The notes: generated by a model from the sequence alone, not told the origin. A stretch of DNA of 64,000 nt from Cohnella sp. SGD-V74 (GCF_003001675.1 NZ_PVYW01000019.1:1-64000); one strand, 5' to 3'; counted from the stretch's first letter, positions 56,213 through 64,000 are shown. Program-made: numbers and translations.

Positions 56213-57036
56213 CTTTTTACTGCCCCTTCCATAATGCCCGCGATGAATTGACGACTGATGATCAAGAAGAAAACAATGAGTGGAATCGTCGCCAACAGCG
56301 TCCCCGTCATCACCATCGAGTAATCGGCCGTATGCACCGATTTTAATTGCTGCAGCACGAGCATCAGCGTGAACTTGGAGGAATCGTTAAGGATGATGAG
56401 CGGCCATAAGTAATCCTCCCACACGCCCATGAACGTCGTAATCGCCAAGAAAGCCAGAGCCGGCTTCAGAATCGGCAGCGCGATGCGCCAATACAGCCCG
56501 AACTTGCTGCACCCGTCGATCGTGGCCGCCTCCAGCAGCTCGTCGTGAATGGCCATTGCGTACTGCCGGATCCAGAAAATGCCGAAGGCTGTGGCGATGC
56601 CCGGTACGATTAATGCGTAATAGCTGCCGATCCAGCCGATCTCCTTCATGATGATAAACTGCGGAACGAGCAGCATCTGGCCCGGGATCATCATCGTGGC
56701 CATCATCAGGAAAAACAGAAGGTGCCGTCCCGGAAACTTGAATTTGGAGAAGGTAAAGCCCGTTAAGGAATTAAAGAAGAGCTGCAGCGCGGTACTGACC
56801 GACGCGACGAACAGCGTATTCAGCAGCGCTCGCCAGAAGTCGATGCTGTCCATGACTTTCCCGAAGTTGGTCGCGAACGAATCGCCGAAGGTAAACCTGG
56901 GCGGGACAGCAAAGATCGCGGCCGTTTCATTGGTGGACATGACCACCAGCCAATAGAACGGGAATATGGACAGCAACACGCCGATGACCAAAAAGGCATG
57001 AGCAAATGTTTTGCTGATCAGCAGGTTATGACGCAT
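56209..57036 (-). CDS. ABC transporter permease, MalG type
   Basis: The second integral-membrane subunit of a carbohydrate importer. From ATG at 57036 (9 bp after GGGGTG) it has 275 residues; TTG at 57060 is an alternative. Six helices are predicted, with the EAA loop EAATIDGCSKFGLYWRIALPILKPAL in part near residue 180, which contacts the ATPase. No ATP-binding gene is present here; such importers in Firmicutes share an MsmX-type ATPase. It overlaps the kinase gene by 4 bp. Confidence 0.94.
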   Translation of the reverse strand: MRHNLLISKTFAHAFLVIGVLLSIFPFYWLVVMSTNETAAIFAVPPRFTFGDSFATNFGKVMDSIDFWRALLNTLFVASVSTALQLFFNSLTGFTFSKFKFPGRHLLFFLMMATMMIPGQMLLVPQFIIMKEIGWIGSYYALIVPGIATAFGIFWIRQYAMAIHDELLEAATIDGCSKFGLYWRIALPILKPALAFLAITTFMGVWEDYLWPLIILNDSSKFTLMLVLQQLKSVHTADYSMVMTGTLLATIPLIVFFLIISRQFIAGIMEGAVKS

Positions 57037-57056
57037 GAATTTGTTCACCCCTTGTC

Positions 57057-57944
57057 TCAATCATCGGACTTATTGAATAGCTTCCAATTAATGATCGATA
57101 TGATGCCGATAATAACGAACAGCACCCACGATACCGCGGCCGCATACCCGTAATTCTGGTAAATAAAGCCTTCGCGGAACATATACAGCACGATCGTGTC
57201 CGAGCCCGGATACGGCGAACTGTTGTTGCCGGCCAGCACCTGCGGTTCGGTGAAGATCTGGAAGCCGCCGATCGTCGACATCATGACGGCGAACAGGATG
57301 ATCGGCCTGAGCATCGGCAGCGTAATTCTCCAGAAAACCTGATGCGTTCTGGCGCCGTCCAGCTCGGCCGCTTCGTAAAGATCCTTCGGTATTCGCTGCA
57401 ATCCGGCGAGGAAAATGATCGCGTTGTAGCCCATGTACCTCCAGCCGATCATCGCGGCAATGATGGTGCGAACTCCGAATTCGGTGTTGAACCACGGAAT
57501 TTTGCCCAGGCCCAGCTTCTCCAGCACAAAATTGATCAGGCCGTATTCATTGCCGAACAGGGATTGAAATATAATAACGACTGCGACCATAGCCGTAATA
57601 TTCGGAAGAAAAAAGGCGATCTTGAAAAAACCTTTGAAGCGGACAATGGACAGGTTGATGACGAAAGCCACGACCAGGGCGCAGAACAACTGAGGAGCGT
57701 TGCCCATCACCCATAACGCCAAGTTATTGACCAGCGCTTGCCAGAAGGACGGATCGGTCAGCATATACTTGAAATTGTTCAAACCGACGCTCTTCATCTC
57801 GCCTATGCCGTCCCACTTCTGCGTGGAGAGATACATGGAGAAGAAAATCGGAAATACCGAAAAGATCAAAAACAAAATATAGAATGGAGAAATAAACAAA
57901 TACAGTATTCGGTTTTTGATAATCTCCTTGAATAGAGCTCCCAT
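57057..57944 (-). CDS. ABC transporter permease, MalF type
   Basis: The first membrane subunit of the same importer. The start at 57944 lies 6 bp after GGGGGA; ATG at 57950 is too close to it. The 295 residues have six helices, the N-terminal ILYLFISPFYILFLIFSVFPIFFSMYLS in part, and the EAA loop EAAELDGARTHQVFWRITLPMLRPI in part near residue 190. It is located 90 bp after the binding-protein gene and 20 bp before the second permease. Confidence 0.94.
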   Translation of the reverse strand: MGALFKEIIKNRILYLFISPFYILFLIFSVFPIFFSMYLSTQKWDGIGEMKSVGLNNFKYMLTDPSFWQALVNNLALWVMGNAPQLFCALVVAFVINLSIVRFKGFFKIAFFLPNITAMVAVVIIFQSLFGNEYGLINFVLEKLGLGKIPWFNTEFGVRTIIAAMIGWRYMGYNAIIFLAGLQRIPKDLYEAAELDGARTHQVFWRITLPMLRPIILFAVMMSTIGGFQIFTEPQVLAGNNSSPYPGSDTIVLYMFREGFIYQNYGYAAAVSWVLFVIIGIISIINWKLFNKSDD

Positions 57945-58033
57945 GCTCATTCCCCCGTGAATTTGACGAGGCAGGGTCCGACTTGCCGGTCCCCGCCCCC
58001 GTCTCCTATTTCGTTCCTAGGATAAGAATCGAA

Positions 58034-59338
58034 TTACCGAGAAAGCTGTCGCTTGATTTTGTCCTGGGCGCTCGTCCAAGCCTTCTCCGAGTCCTGCTTC
58101 TGCACGTCGACCAGCTTCAACGATTCGACGAGCGAATTGCCGACCATATCGTCGTTGGCGTTCGTGTGCGGAATTTGGACGTCCTTGGCCGCGTCGGCGA
58201 ATACCGCGCTCAAGTCCTGACCTCCGAAAAACTCATGCTCGTTCACCATATCCGGCGAATCGTAAATTTCCGGCGTGGACGGATAGTTGCCGAATTCCTT
58301 GTAGCTCGCAATCTGATTGTCCGGTCCGAGCAGGAATTTAAGTACGTCGTACGCTTCCTGCGGGTACTTGGTCGATTTCAGCACTCCGAAGAAGGAGCCG
58401 CCCTGGTTGCCAACTCCGCCTGGAGGGTACGCGATTTTCCACTTCCCGTTCGTATCCGGAGCCGCACCCAGCAGGTCGCCCACGACCCAGCTCGCGCCGA
58501 TCATAGATGTGATAGCGCCGTTGTTCAGGGACGCGTTGATCTCGCTGTCGTTGGACGCCGGGAAGGTCAAGCCTTCCTGGTAAGCCTTCACGGAGAGATC
58601 CCAAGCTCTCTTGATGTGCTCCTGATCGCCGATATAGTTGCCTTCGAGATCAAAGAAGCCTTCGCTGTTCTGGCCGATAATGCTGCGGAACACATCCACC
58701 AGCGTCATCGTCTGGGTGCCGGTCGAATCCTTCACCTTCTTCAGGAGCTCGAAGAAGTCTTCCCAGGTCGCGATTTGACCTTTGACGTCCTCGGGCGCAC
58801 TGGAAAGGCCGGCTTGCTCGTAAACGTCGCCGCGATAATACAGCACGACCGGCGCGACGTCGATCGGCAGGCCGATCAAGTATTCGTCCTTGGCGTCGGC
58901 GGCCATCTTCCACTTCCAGTCCAAATACTGGCTTTGAATGTCTCTGGCCCCGTGATCGTACAGATTGACGAACTTTTCTTTGTACTCCAGCATCGATGCG
59001 ACCCAGCTGTCCATTGCGACAATGTCCGGACCGCTGCCTCCGCCGGAAATCGTCGTCTTCAGCTTAGTCAGATAATCGCCGCCCGAAGGAAGCTTCTCCG
59101 CATTCAGCTCGACATTGGGGAATTTCTGCCTCGCCGCCTCGATGACGGAATCCGAGATCGCGCCGTTCCAGTACCACAGTTTAAGGGAAACTTTCTCGTT
59201 GGATCCCGCCGCATTCGACGGACTGGAAGGACTGGGAGCGGAGCTGGCGTTATTTTTGTTGTTGGACGAACTGCAAGCGCTGACCACCAAAATGACGCAG
59301 AGAACCAGAATGAACCCGAGATAAGATTTTGTTTTCAC
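58034..59338 (-). CDS. Extracellular solute-binding lipoprotein of a sugar ABC importer
   Basis: A family 1 sugar-binding lipoprotein of 434 residues. GTG at 59338 is 8 bp after GGGGGA (GTG at 59344 also possible). The signal peptide ends in lipobox VVSAC, followed by a Ser/Asn-rich linker. The mature part has SLKLWYWNGAISDSVIEAA, DIVAMDSWVASML, GLPIDVAPVVLYYRGDVYEQAGL and TSMIGASWVVGDL, typical of oligosaccharide binders. It is the first gene of the proposed operon, with two LacI-type operators upstream. The ligand is unknown. Confidence 0.94.
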   Translation of the reverse strand: MKTKSYLGFILVLCVILVVSACSSSNNKNNASSAPSPSSPSNAAGSNEKVSLKLWYWNGAISDSVIEAARQKFPNVELNAEKLPSGGDYLTKLKTTISGGGSGPDIVAMDSWVASMLEYKEKFVNLYDHGARDIQSQYLDWKWKMAADAKDEYLIGLPIDVAPVVLYYRGDVYEQAGLSSAPEDVKGQIATWEDFFELLKKVKDSTGTQTMTLVDVFRSIIGQNSEGFFDLEGNYIGDQEHIKRAWDLSVKAYQEGLTFPASNDSEINASLNNGAITSMIGASWVVGDLLGAAPDTNGKWKIAYPPGGVGNQGGSFFGVLKSTKYPQEAYDVLKFLLGPDNQIASYKEFGNYPSTPEIYDSPDMVNEHEFFGGQDLSAVFADAAKDVQIPHTNANDDMVGNSLVESLKLVDVQKQDSEKAWTSAQDKIKRQLSR

Positions 59339-59445
59339 CGACACGTTCCCCCTACTTGGATTTTGTTAATCGCATTGCTCAGATGCTCTTCCGCTTACTT
59401 GGCGCTGTCGATTTAAGGGCGATCACCACCTTTTCGTAATCAACC

Positions 59446-59467
59446 TTTATGGTACCGATACCATAAA
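59446..59467. promoter_or_regulatory. LacI-type operator O1
   Basis: Arms TTTATGGTA and TACCATAAA are perfect inverted repeats separated by CCGA (22 bp). The site lies about 110 bp upstream of the binding-protein gene and 220 bp downstream of the lacI stop codon at 59686. Confidence 0.8.
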
Positions 59468-59543
59468 TTCGTGCGTAATCCCCTCTAATGACATCAGTTA
59501 AACCCTTTAATTTCGGCATTATCCAACAAAAGACCTCAATAAC

Positions 59544-59565
59544 TTTCTGGTACCGATTCCATAAA
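59544..59565. promoter_or_regulatory. LacI-type operator O2
   Basis: A second copy of the 22-bp site with two changes, left arm TTTCTGGTA, right arm TTCCATAAA, same CCGA centre and same orientation. It lies 98 bp from O1, compatible with looping by a tetramer or with two dimers. Confidence 0.75.
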
Positions 59566-59621
59566 AGAATGGAAACGGTCTTTGCTTCTTGTTCTCAAGT
59601 ATAATGCGTTGCGCCTCGGGT

Positions 59622-59635
59622 TGCAAGCGCTTTAA
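59622..59635. promoter_or_regulatory. Possible cre site (CcpA)
   Basis: TGCAAGCGCTTTAA matches the catabolite-responsive element consensus with two mismatches. It sits upstream of both LacI operators, near the lacI 3' end. Catabolite repression of a sugar operon is expected, but this site is weak. Confidence 0.35.
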
Positions 59636-59685
59636 TTGTTGAGCCGCAAAATCCCTTGCGGGATTCTGCAGTCCTCTTCAACGGC

Positions 59686-60681
59686 TTATTCTTCGACCGG
59701 CAGCGCCAACGTTCCGGGAATGACCACTTTGCCGACCAGAGTGTTTCCCTTGACCGCCTCGACGAGAAACCGGACGGACATCTGGCCGACCTCGAAGCGG
59801 GGAATATTCACGGTGGCGATCTTCTCGGCCATTCCCTGGCTTCCCCCGATATTGTCGCATCCGATCAGTTCGATCGGCTCTTCGTTCGTTAAGCCCGCTT
59901 CGTTCATCGCTTGCAGGGCGCCGAATGCCGCTCGGTCGCTGACCGCGAATACCGCGGTCGGCCTCTCCGGAAGCTCGAGCAGATAGTTCATCTCTTTATA
60001 GCCTTTAATATAGCTATCGTCGAAATTCGGAGTGACATACCGCGGATCGAGCGGCATTCCGTGCGCCATCAGCGCGGCGCAGTAGCCGGCATACCGATCG
60101 ACCAGCGACTTGTACTTCACGGGGCCGCTGATGAATCCGATCCGCCGATGCCCGCGTCCGATTAAATATTCCGTCGCCAGAAACCCTGCTCCGTAATGAT
60201 CGGAATGAACGGACAGAACATCCCCTTTGTACGTATAGTTATCGACGAGAACGAGAGGAATCTCCGACTGCCGCAGTTCTCCGACAAGCGCGTCGGTAAT
60301 CAGACCCCCTCCCAGCGCGATCAGCCCGCCGACCTGGTTCAGCCAAGCCCGGGAGTCATAGCCTTCCCGAACGAAGGTGAGCACCATCTCGTAACCGAGC
60401 AGGCTGCATTCCTTCTCGATACCTTGAATGATCTCGCTGTAGTACGGATCGTTCTCGAAGGAAGCATACTGTTCGATCAGCACTCGAATGAACAGTCTCC
60501 CCTCCGCGAGCGCCCGGTCATGGCTGAGCTCCGCGTAAGCTTGGCGAATCAGATGCTTCGTTTCGTCGGAGAAGGAGCCTTTCCGATTGAGCACAAGCGA
60601 TACCGTCGCCGGCGAGAATCCCGTCCGGTCGGCGATCTCCTTGATGCTGGGCTTCTTTCTGTTCTCGTTCTTCTCGTTCAT
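59686..60681 (-). CDS. LacI-family transcriptional regulator
   Basis: A 331-residue regulator starting at ATG 60681 after AAAGGTG; codons further up lie inside the GH116 gene end and spacer. The HTH is SIKEIADRTGFSPATVSLVLNRKGSFS, with an unusual long linker. The ligand-binding core has YEMVLTFVREG, IPLVLVDNYTYKGDVLSVHSDHYGAG in part, GHRRIGFISGPVKY, AVFAVSDRAAFGALQA and IELIGCDNIGGSQGM. It follows the GH116 gene by 20 bp and precedes the operators and the ABC operon, so it is the best candidate to bind O1 and O2. Confidence 0.9.
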   Translation of the reverse strand: MNEKNENRKKPSIKEIADRTGFSPATVSLVLNRKGSFSDETKHLIRQAYAELSHDRALAEGRLFIRVLIEQYASFENDPYYSEIIQGIEKECSLLGYEMVLTFVREGYDSRAWLNQVGGLIALGGGLITDALVGELRQSEIPLVLVDNYTYKGDVLSVHSDHYGAGFLATEYLIGRGHRRIGFISGPVKYKSLVDRYAGYCAALMAHGMPLDPRYVTPNFDDSYIKGYKEMNYLLELPERPTAVFAVSDRAAFGALQAMNEAGLTNEEPIELIGCDNIGGSQGMAEKIATVNIPRFEVGQMSVRFLVEAVKGNTLVGKVVIPGTLALPVEE

Positions 60682-60701
60682 GTTTTCACCTTTCGGACCG
60701 A

Positions 60702-63164
60702 CTAGTTCAACTTGATCTGTTTGACGGGAATCCGCCCGGATCGAACCTCGACGTAGGGCTGTCCTCCCCTTATACCAGCTATACCATATCCTTCGTTCGT
60801 GCACAAGAAGCTGCGATAGTCCCCATCCCCTCTTGCGGCCACGTACAGCGTTTCGTCGACCGCATCGTAGCGGATTCCGCTCCAGGCTTGAATCAGTCCG
60901 TAGGAAGCCAGCGCGCGGGCATACCAGTGTCCGCATTCGTATTCATCGAACGGATTGCGAACGATCCCGTCGTATCTGTCGCGGCAGATCCGCACGATCT
61001 CCAGCCCCTCTTCGACGCAGCCCAAGGCGATCAGATGCGAGGCGACCTGGTACTCGATTCCCGTCCACACTTCGTTGCTGTAGACGAACGGCAGCGAGAG
61101 CCGCCCGCCCTTAGGCCAGGTGCACAGGAGCAGTCCTCCTTCCCGGCCCAGCGCGTATCCTGGACGCTGAGGATTGGCATGCTCGGAGAGATCCCCCTTC
61201 AGATTGTACTTATGCACGCTCAGCAGGTGACTCTTTACTTTTTCCCGGTCCAGAATGTCTCCCAGTCCGCACATTTCCGCCAGCCACGCTCCGATAATCC
61301 CGTCGGACAGACACCCTTTGCCATACTGGTATTTAGGGCCTTCCTTGCGGAGCAGTTCCATCGCTTCGGGGGAGTAATCCAGATTCCTGTCGGAATCGGT
61401 GTCGGCATGAACGGGGGCTGGAGCCCGGAGCCCCTCCCAAACGACTTTCTGTTCGAAATATTCCCCATTGAACAGTTCCGTCTCCAAGTAATCTCTGCCC
61501 TTGCGATAGATTTCCTCATACCGCCCCTTGTCGTCTCCAAGCGCTTCGGCCATGAGGGATGCCGCCTTCAGCGCTCCCAGATAGATGGAGGAACACATGC
61601 CGTCGGGACCCCAAAACTCGATATCGTACGTGTTATGATGCGGCTCGGTCAACGCGCCCGCTTCATCGGGATCCCAGGTTCTGATGCAGTAGTCCAGGCT
61701 CCCCTTGACTTTGGGCCACAGGGCCTCCAGCCACTGCGTATCCCCGACGATCCTCCACTCCCGGTAAACCTTCATGATTCCGCCGAGCTGGCCGTCGCTG
61801 GCTGCGTGGAACAAGTGAGTCGCAGGCTGTATAGGCAGCGGGATGCGGAAGTTCTGATGCCCTTCGCCATTCTGGCCTTCGTTGAATTCCGTCAGGCGAA
61901 GACCGCGCTCCAATTCGGGAAAAAGGTGCGGGATCGCCTGGGCATAGTTCCAGACGTGGGTGCAAGTGCCGTGACAGCTGCCCCACGAATCGTCGCAGCC
62001 TTCGAACGCCCACAGCTTGCCGTCGGATTGTCTGAGTACGGTCGGCGACCTCAGGATCGATAAGTTGGCGGTTACCGCCTCCTTCACCTCGTCCGGAAGC
62101 GTCGTATCGTTAACGGCATGGTAAAAGCTTTCGCTCTCTTCTCTTAATCTATCGTATTGGCTTGTCCAGTACTCCGAGACGGACGCGATACCGTCGAATT
62201 TCCCTGCGTACCAGGGCTTGTGAAACGCTTTCGATTGGCGGTTTGGCGTATCCTCGTTCGATAGCGGATCGTCTACGTCTCCCTGCGCCAGGTTTGATTC
62301 CGGAACGTACCACGACAGCATCAGCTTGATCGTCCGGCTCTCGCCAGGCTGCAGCTCGATCGGCACGTAGAGGCTCCCGCCGGGGCTTGCCCGGCCTTCC
62401 TCGAATGCCGGCTTATCGACCGCGCTCCCCTCTTCCACCGATTTCCATACCATGGTGATCGGATCGAACCAGCTTCCCCTGAACCAGGCGCAATCGACTT
62501 TGACGTCGGCCTGATCCGTTACGGCGGAGAAGGAACCCTGCGCCCACGGTTTATCCTTTGTCGGAGACTGATGAAGAACAAAACCTTTGTCCATTCGATG
62601 GACGCAGTGATCTCCCTCCCCCTCGACCTGCATGAAATGGACGGCATGGAAGGAATACACGAGCTCCAGAGGCCGATCCGACGTATTCGTAAAAGCGAAC
62701 TCCAACCCGGCGACGGGGAGACTGGAATCATCGGCGTTCAGCGGAATGAACGGGCTCCAGCCCGTGATCGCGACTTCGATCGGCAGCTTCGGATCCGTAA
62801 GCTCGACGGTCCCGAACGGGAACCGGCTTTGAAAAGAACTGTTCGCAAAACGCGGCAGTCCGTACGTTCTGCCCATTAAGCCGACTCCCGAACCCGGCGT
62901 CGACGTCGTGCGAATGCCCATCACTTTCCATAACGGAACTTGACCCTCAAGCACGCGAGCGACGTTTCCATTCTCGCCTTTTATGCAGACGGTCGAGAAT
63001 ACGGCGGGTTCGTTCCCCGTATCCGGCGCATGGCGCAGCGAAAACTGCGATAACGCGCCGGTTCCCTCCAGGCAAAACATGCCGGCGCCGATTCCTCCAA
63101 GCGGGAACGCCACTCGGGAGTTGCTCTCTCCCGTGTACGCGGCGTTGTAGGCTTTCTTCGCCAT
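60702..63164 (-). CDS. GH116-family glycosidase (GBA2-like beta-glucosidase/xylosidase)
   Basis: An 820-residue protein without signal peptide. An N-terminal beta domain (about 1-330; RVAFPLGGIGAGMFCLEGTGALSQFSLRH in part) is followed by a catalytic alpha/alpha domain (about 350-815) with WAFEGCDDSWGSCHGTCTHVWNYAQAIPHLFPELERGLR in part, a conserved GH116 stretch, and later DGQLGGIMKVYREWR and NTYDIEFWGPDGMCSSIYLGALKA. Related enzymes hydrolyse beta-glucosides, beta-xylosides or glucosylceramide. Substrate here unknown. GGAGG lies 9 bp before ATG. Confidence 0.9.
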   Translation of the reverse strand: MAKKAYNAAYTGESNSRVAFPLGGIGAGMFCLEGTGALSQFSLRHAPDTGNEPAVFSTVCIKGENGNVARVLEGQVPLWKVMGIRTTSTPGSGVGLMGRTYGLPRFANSSFQSRFPFGTVELTDPKLPIEVAITGWSPFIPLNADDSSLPVAGLEFAFTNTSDRPLELVYSFHAVHFMQVEGEGDHCVHRMDKGFVLHQSPTKDKPWAQGSFSAVTDQADVKVDCAWFRGSWFDPITMVWKSVEEGSAVDKPAFEEGRASPGGSLYVPIELQPGESRTIKLMLSWYVPESNLAQGDVDDPLSNEDTPNRQSKAFHKPWYAGKFDGIASVSEYWTSQYDRLREESESFYHAVNDTTLPDEVKEAVTANLSILRSPTVLRQSDGKLWAFEGCDDSWGSCHGTCTHVWNYAQAIPHLFPELERGLRLTEFNEGQNGEGHQNFRIPLPIQPATHLFHAASDGQLGGIMKVYREWRIVGDTQWLEALWPKVKGSLDYCIRTWDPDEAGALTEPHHNTYDIEFWGPDGMCSSIYLGALKAASLMAEALGDDKGRYEEIYRKGRDYLETELFNGEYFEQKVVWEGLRAPAPVHADTDSDRNLDYSPEAMELLRKEGPKYQYGKGCLSDGIIGAWLAEMCGLGDILDREKVKSHLLSVHKYNLKGDLSEHANPQRPGYALGREGGLLLCTWPKGGRLSLPFVYSNEVWTGIEYQVASHLIALGCVEEGLEIVRICRDRYDGIVRNPFDEYECGHWYARALASYGLIQAWSGIRYDAVDETLYVAARGDGDYRSFLCTNEGYGIAGIRGGQPYVEVRSGRIPVKQIKLN

Positions 63165-63293
63165 CTCGTTCAGCCTCCTAATAGTAACTGGCTGATTTTA
63201 TTATAGCTCATTATTAATTTTAGTAAATATAGTTTTTAATAAATTTATTAAAATCAATAAAATAAAATTCCAATGGATTTATTGCCTAAATAA
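63165..63293 (-). promoter_or_regulatory. AT-rich upstream region of the GH116 gene with a 20-bp palindrome
   Basis: A perfect TATAAT on the minus strand (63200-63205) lies 35 bp upstream of the GH116 start, without a good -35. About 45 bp further upstream the halves TTTTAATAAA and TTTATTAAAA form a perfect 20-bp palindrome (63234-63253), centred about 50 bp before the predicted start site, an activator-like position. Base composition is far more AT-rich than any neighbour. Confidence 0.5.
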
Positions 63294-63341
63294 AGACGGC
63301 GCATGCCGCTCTCCATGTGATGGATGCGGCATGCGCCGTCT
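63294..63341 (-). terminator. Terminator of the hbs-rqcP transcript
   Basis: AGACGGCGCATGCCGC pairs perfectly over 16 bp with GCGGCATGCGCCGTCT around a 16-nt centre. The minus-strand stem is followed by TTTATTTA. It lies 9 bp after the rqcP stop. Confidence 0.88.
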
Positions 63342-63349
63342 ATTACGTG

Positions 63350-63634
63350 TTATGGAAGTCCGAAAGGATCGTCCTCGCGCTTGCGAACCTCTTCTTTCAG
63401 AACGGTGTACAGCCCGGCGACGTCTTCCTTGCGGGTAGACTCCGTCAAACGTTCGATCCGCACGGTTAGCGTGCGCTGACCGAATTGGATGTCCAGCTCA
63501 TCCCCGACTTTGACGGTCGCGCTAGGCTTGGCTTCCCTGCCATTGAGAAGGACGCGCCCTTGATCGGACACGTCCTTCGCGACGGTGCGGCGCTTGATGA
63601 GGCGCGACACCTTCAGGAATTTATCAAGACGCAT
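63350..63634 (-). CDS. rqcP: RNA-binding S4 domain protein RqcP (YabO)
   Basis: A ribosome-quality-control factor that works with RqcH in adding C-terminal alanine tails to stalled nascent chains. The 94 residues begin with the S4 fold MRLDKFLKVSRLIKRRTVAKD, then GRVLLNGREAKPSATVKVGDELDI and an acidic, Arg-containing tail. It starts 3 bp after the hbs stop codon. In B. subtilis the next gene would be yabP; here it is 25.6 kb away. Confidence 0.93.
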   Translation of the reverse strand: MRLDKFLKVSRLIKRRTVAKDVSDQGRVLLNGREAKPSATVKVGDELDIQFGQRTLTVRIERLTESTRKEDVAGLYTVLKEEVRKREDDPFGLP

Positions 63635-63637
63635 GAA

Positions 63638-63910
63638 TTATTTTACAGCGTCTTTCAGTTTGTTGCCCGCTTTGAAAGCAGGAACCTTGGAAGCTGGAAT
63701 CGTGATGGAGTTGCCCGTTTGCGGGTTGCGGCCTACGCGGCCGGAACGGCTGCGAGTTTCGAATGTGCCGAAGCCGATCAGTTGTACTTTGTCGCCTTTG
63801 GACAGAGCGTCGGTTACTTCGCCCAGGAAGCTGTTCAGTACGGATTCTACGTCTTTCTTAGTCAAGCCGCTTTTGTCTGCGATGTTGTTGATCAGATCTG
63901 TTTTGTTCAT
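63638..63910 (-). CDS. hbs: DNA-binding protein HU
   Basis: The main nucleoid histone-like protein, 90 residues. MNKTDLINNIADKSGLTKKD forms the dimer core, VQLIGFGTFETRSRSGRVGRNPQTG leads into the DNA-binding arm with the intercalating Pro (NPQTGNSITIPASKVPAFKAG, given in part), then the C-terminal helix. GGAGG lies 11 bp before ATG. It is in one transcript with rqcP. The gene is highly expressed in most Bacilli, as the strong codon bias here also suggests. Confidence 0.97.
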   Translation of the reverse strand: MNKTDLINNIADKSGLTKKDVESVLNSFLGEVTDALSKGDKVQLIGFGTFETRSRSGRVGRNPQTGNSITIPASKVPAFKAGNKLKDAVK

Positions 63911-63944
63911 GGTACGGAATTCCTCCTATGGTTGAACCTTTATT

Positions 63945-63979
63945 CGTTTCCGTGCGCCGCTCTTGGGGCGCTGGAAACG
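63945..63979. other. Hairpin in the hbs leader
   Basis: CGTTTCC with GGAAACG and GCGCC with GGCGC form a long interrupted stem 35 bp upstream of hbs. On the minus strand no T-run follows, so it is more likely a leader structure than a terminator; on the plus strand TTGATTTTTTT follows it. Confidence 0.4.
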
Positions 63980-64000
63980 TTGATTTTTTTGATGCACGAT

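Noticed and set aside
37782-63349. Prophage or integrative element
   Set aside because: No integrase, recombinase, structural phage gene, transfer gene, or target-site duplication is seen at the borders.

Overview
The window comes from a spore-forming, low-GC-phylum but GC-rich Gram-positive bacterium, most likely a member of the Paenibacillaceae (Paenibacillus or Cohnella type). The evidence is the sporulation genes (spoIIE, yabP, yabQ, yabS, yabT), sigma-A promoters and strong Shine-Dalgarno sites, S-layer-homology proteins, and a gene order close to that of the Bacillus subtilis region from yabO to lysS and an rRNA operon. Almost everything is transcribed on the minus strand, so the biological order runs from the right end to the left end.

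Conserved backbone, read right to left: hbs and rqcP (63.3-63.9 kb); then, after a break, yabP-yabQ-divIC-yabR (35.9-37.8 kb), spoIIE (32.8-35.4), yabS-yabT-tilS-hpt (27.9-31.7), ftsH (25.8-27.8), nadA-nadB-nadC (21.9-25.5), coaX-hslO-yacD-like foldase-cysK (18.2-22.0), pabB-pabA-pabC-folP-folB-folK-dusB (3.5-9.4), greA, lysS and the 5' end of a 16S rRNA gene (1-95). These genes cover septum formation, sporulation signalling, tRNA modification, purine salvage, NAD and CoA synthesis, redox and secretion chaperones, cysteine, and folate.

Two blocks interrupt this backbone. Between cysK and pabB lie two very large secreted, S-layer-anchored proteins (9.5-18.0 kb): a GH20 hexosaminidase-like enzyme and a DUF4855-like protein, each with discoidin-type domains and three SLH repeats. 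Between yabP and rqcP lies a block of about 25 kb (37.9-63.3 kb) of carbohydrate and accessory genes. It contains a lactonase-type beta-propeller protein; a MocR regulator with a broken flavin monooxygenase and an EamA transporter; a nitroreductase; a probable operon of about 15 kb with an ABC sugar importer, PfkB kinase, aldo/keto reductase, TIM-barrel isomerase, GH38 alpha-mannosidase, iolD-iolC-iolA-iolB and a LacI regulator; and a second LacI gene with a GH116 glycosidase.

The most interesting candidate system is the 44.0-59.3 kb operon, which joins sugar import and alpha-mannoside cleavage to the lower half of myo-inositol catabolism but lacks recognisable iolG, iolE and iolJ. This suggests use of a mannosylated inositol or a related glycan. 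Two near-identical LacI-type operators lie upstream of it. Other points are a hierarchical 50/100/200-bp hairpin repeat array upstream of yabS, a spoIIE promoter with the special 21-bp spacing and a Spo0A-like box, a short Trp-containing ORF with the best Shine-Dalgarno site in front of pabB, and several palindromes that look like operators.
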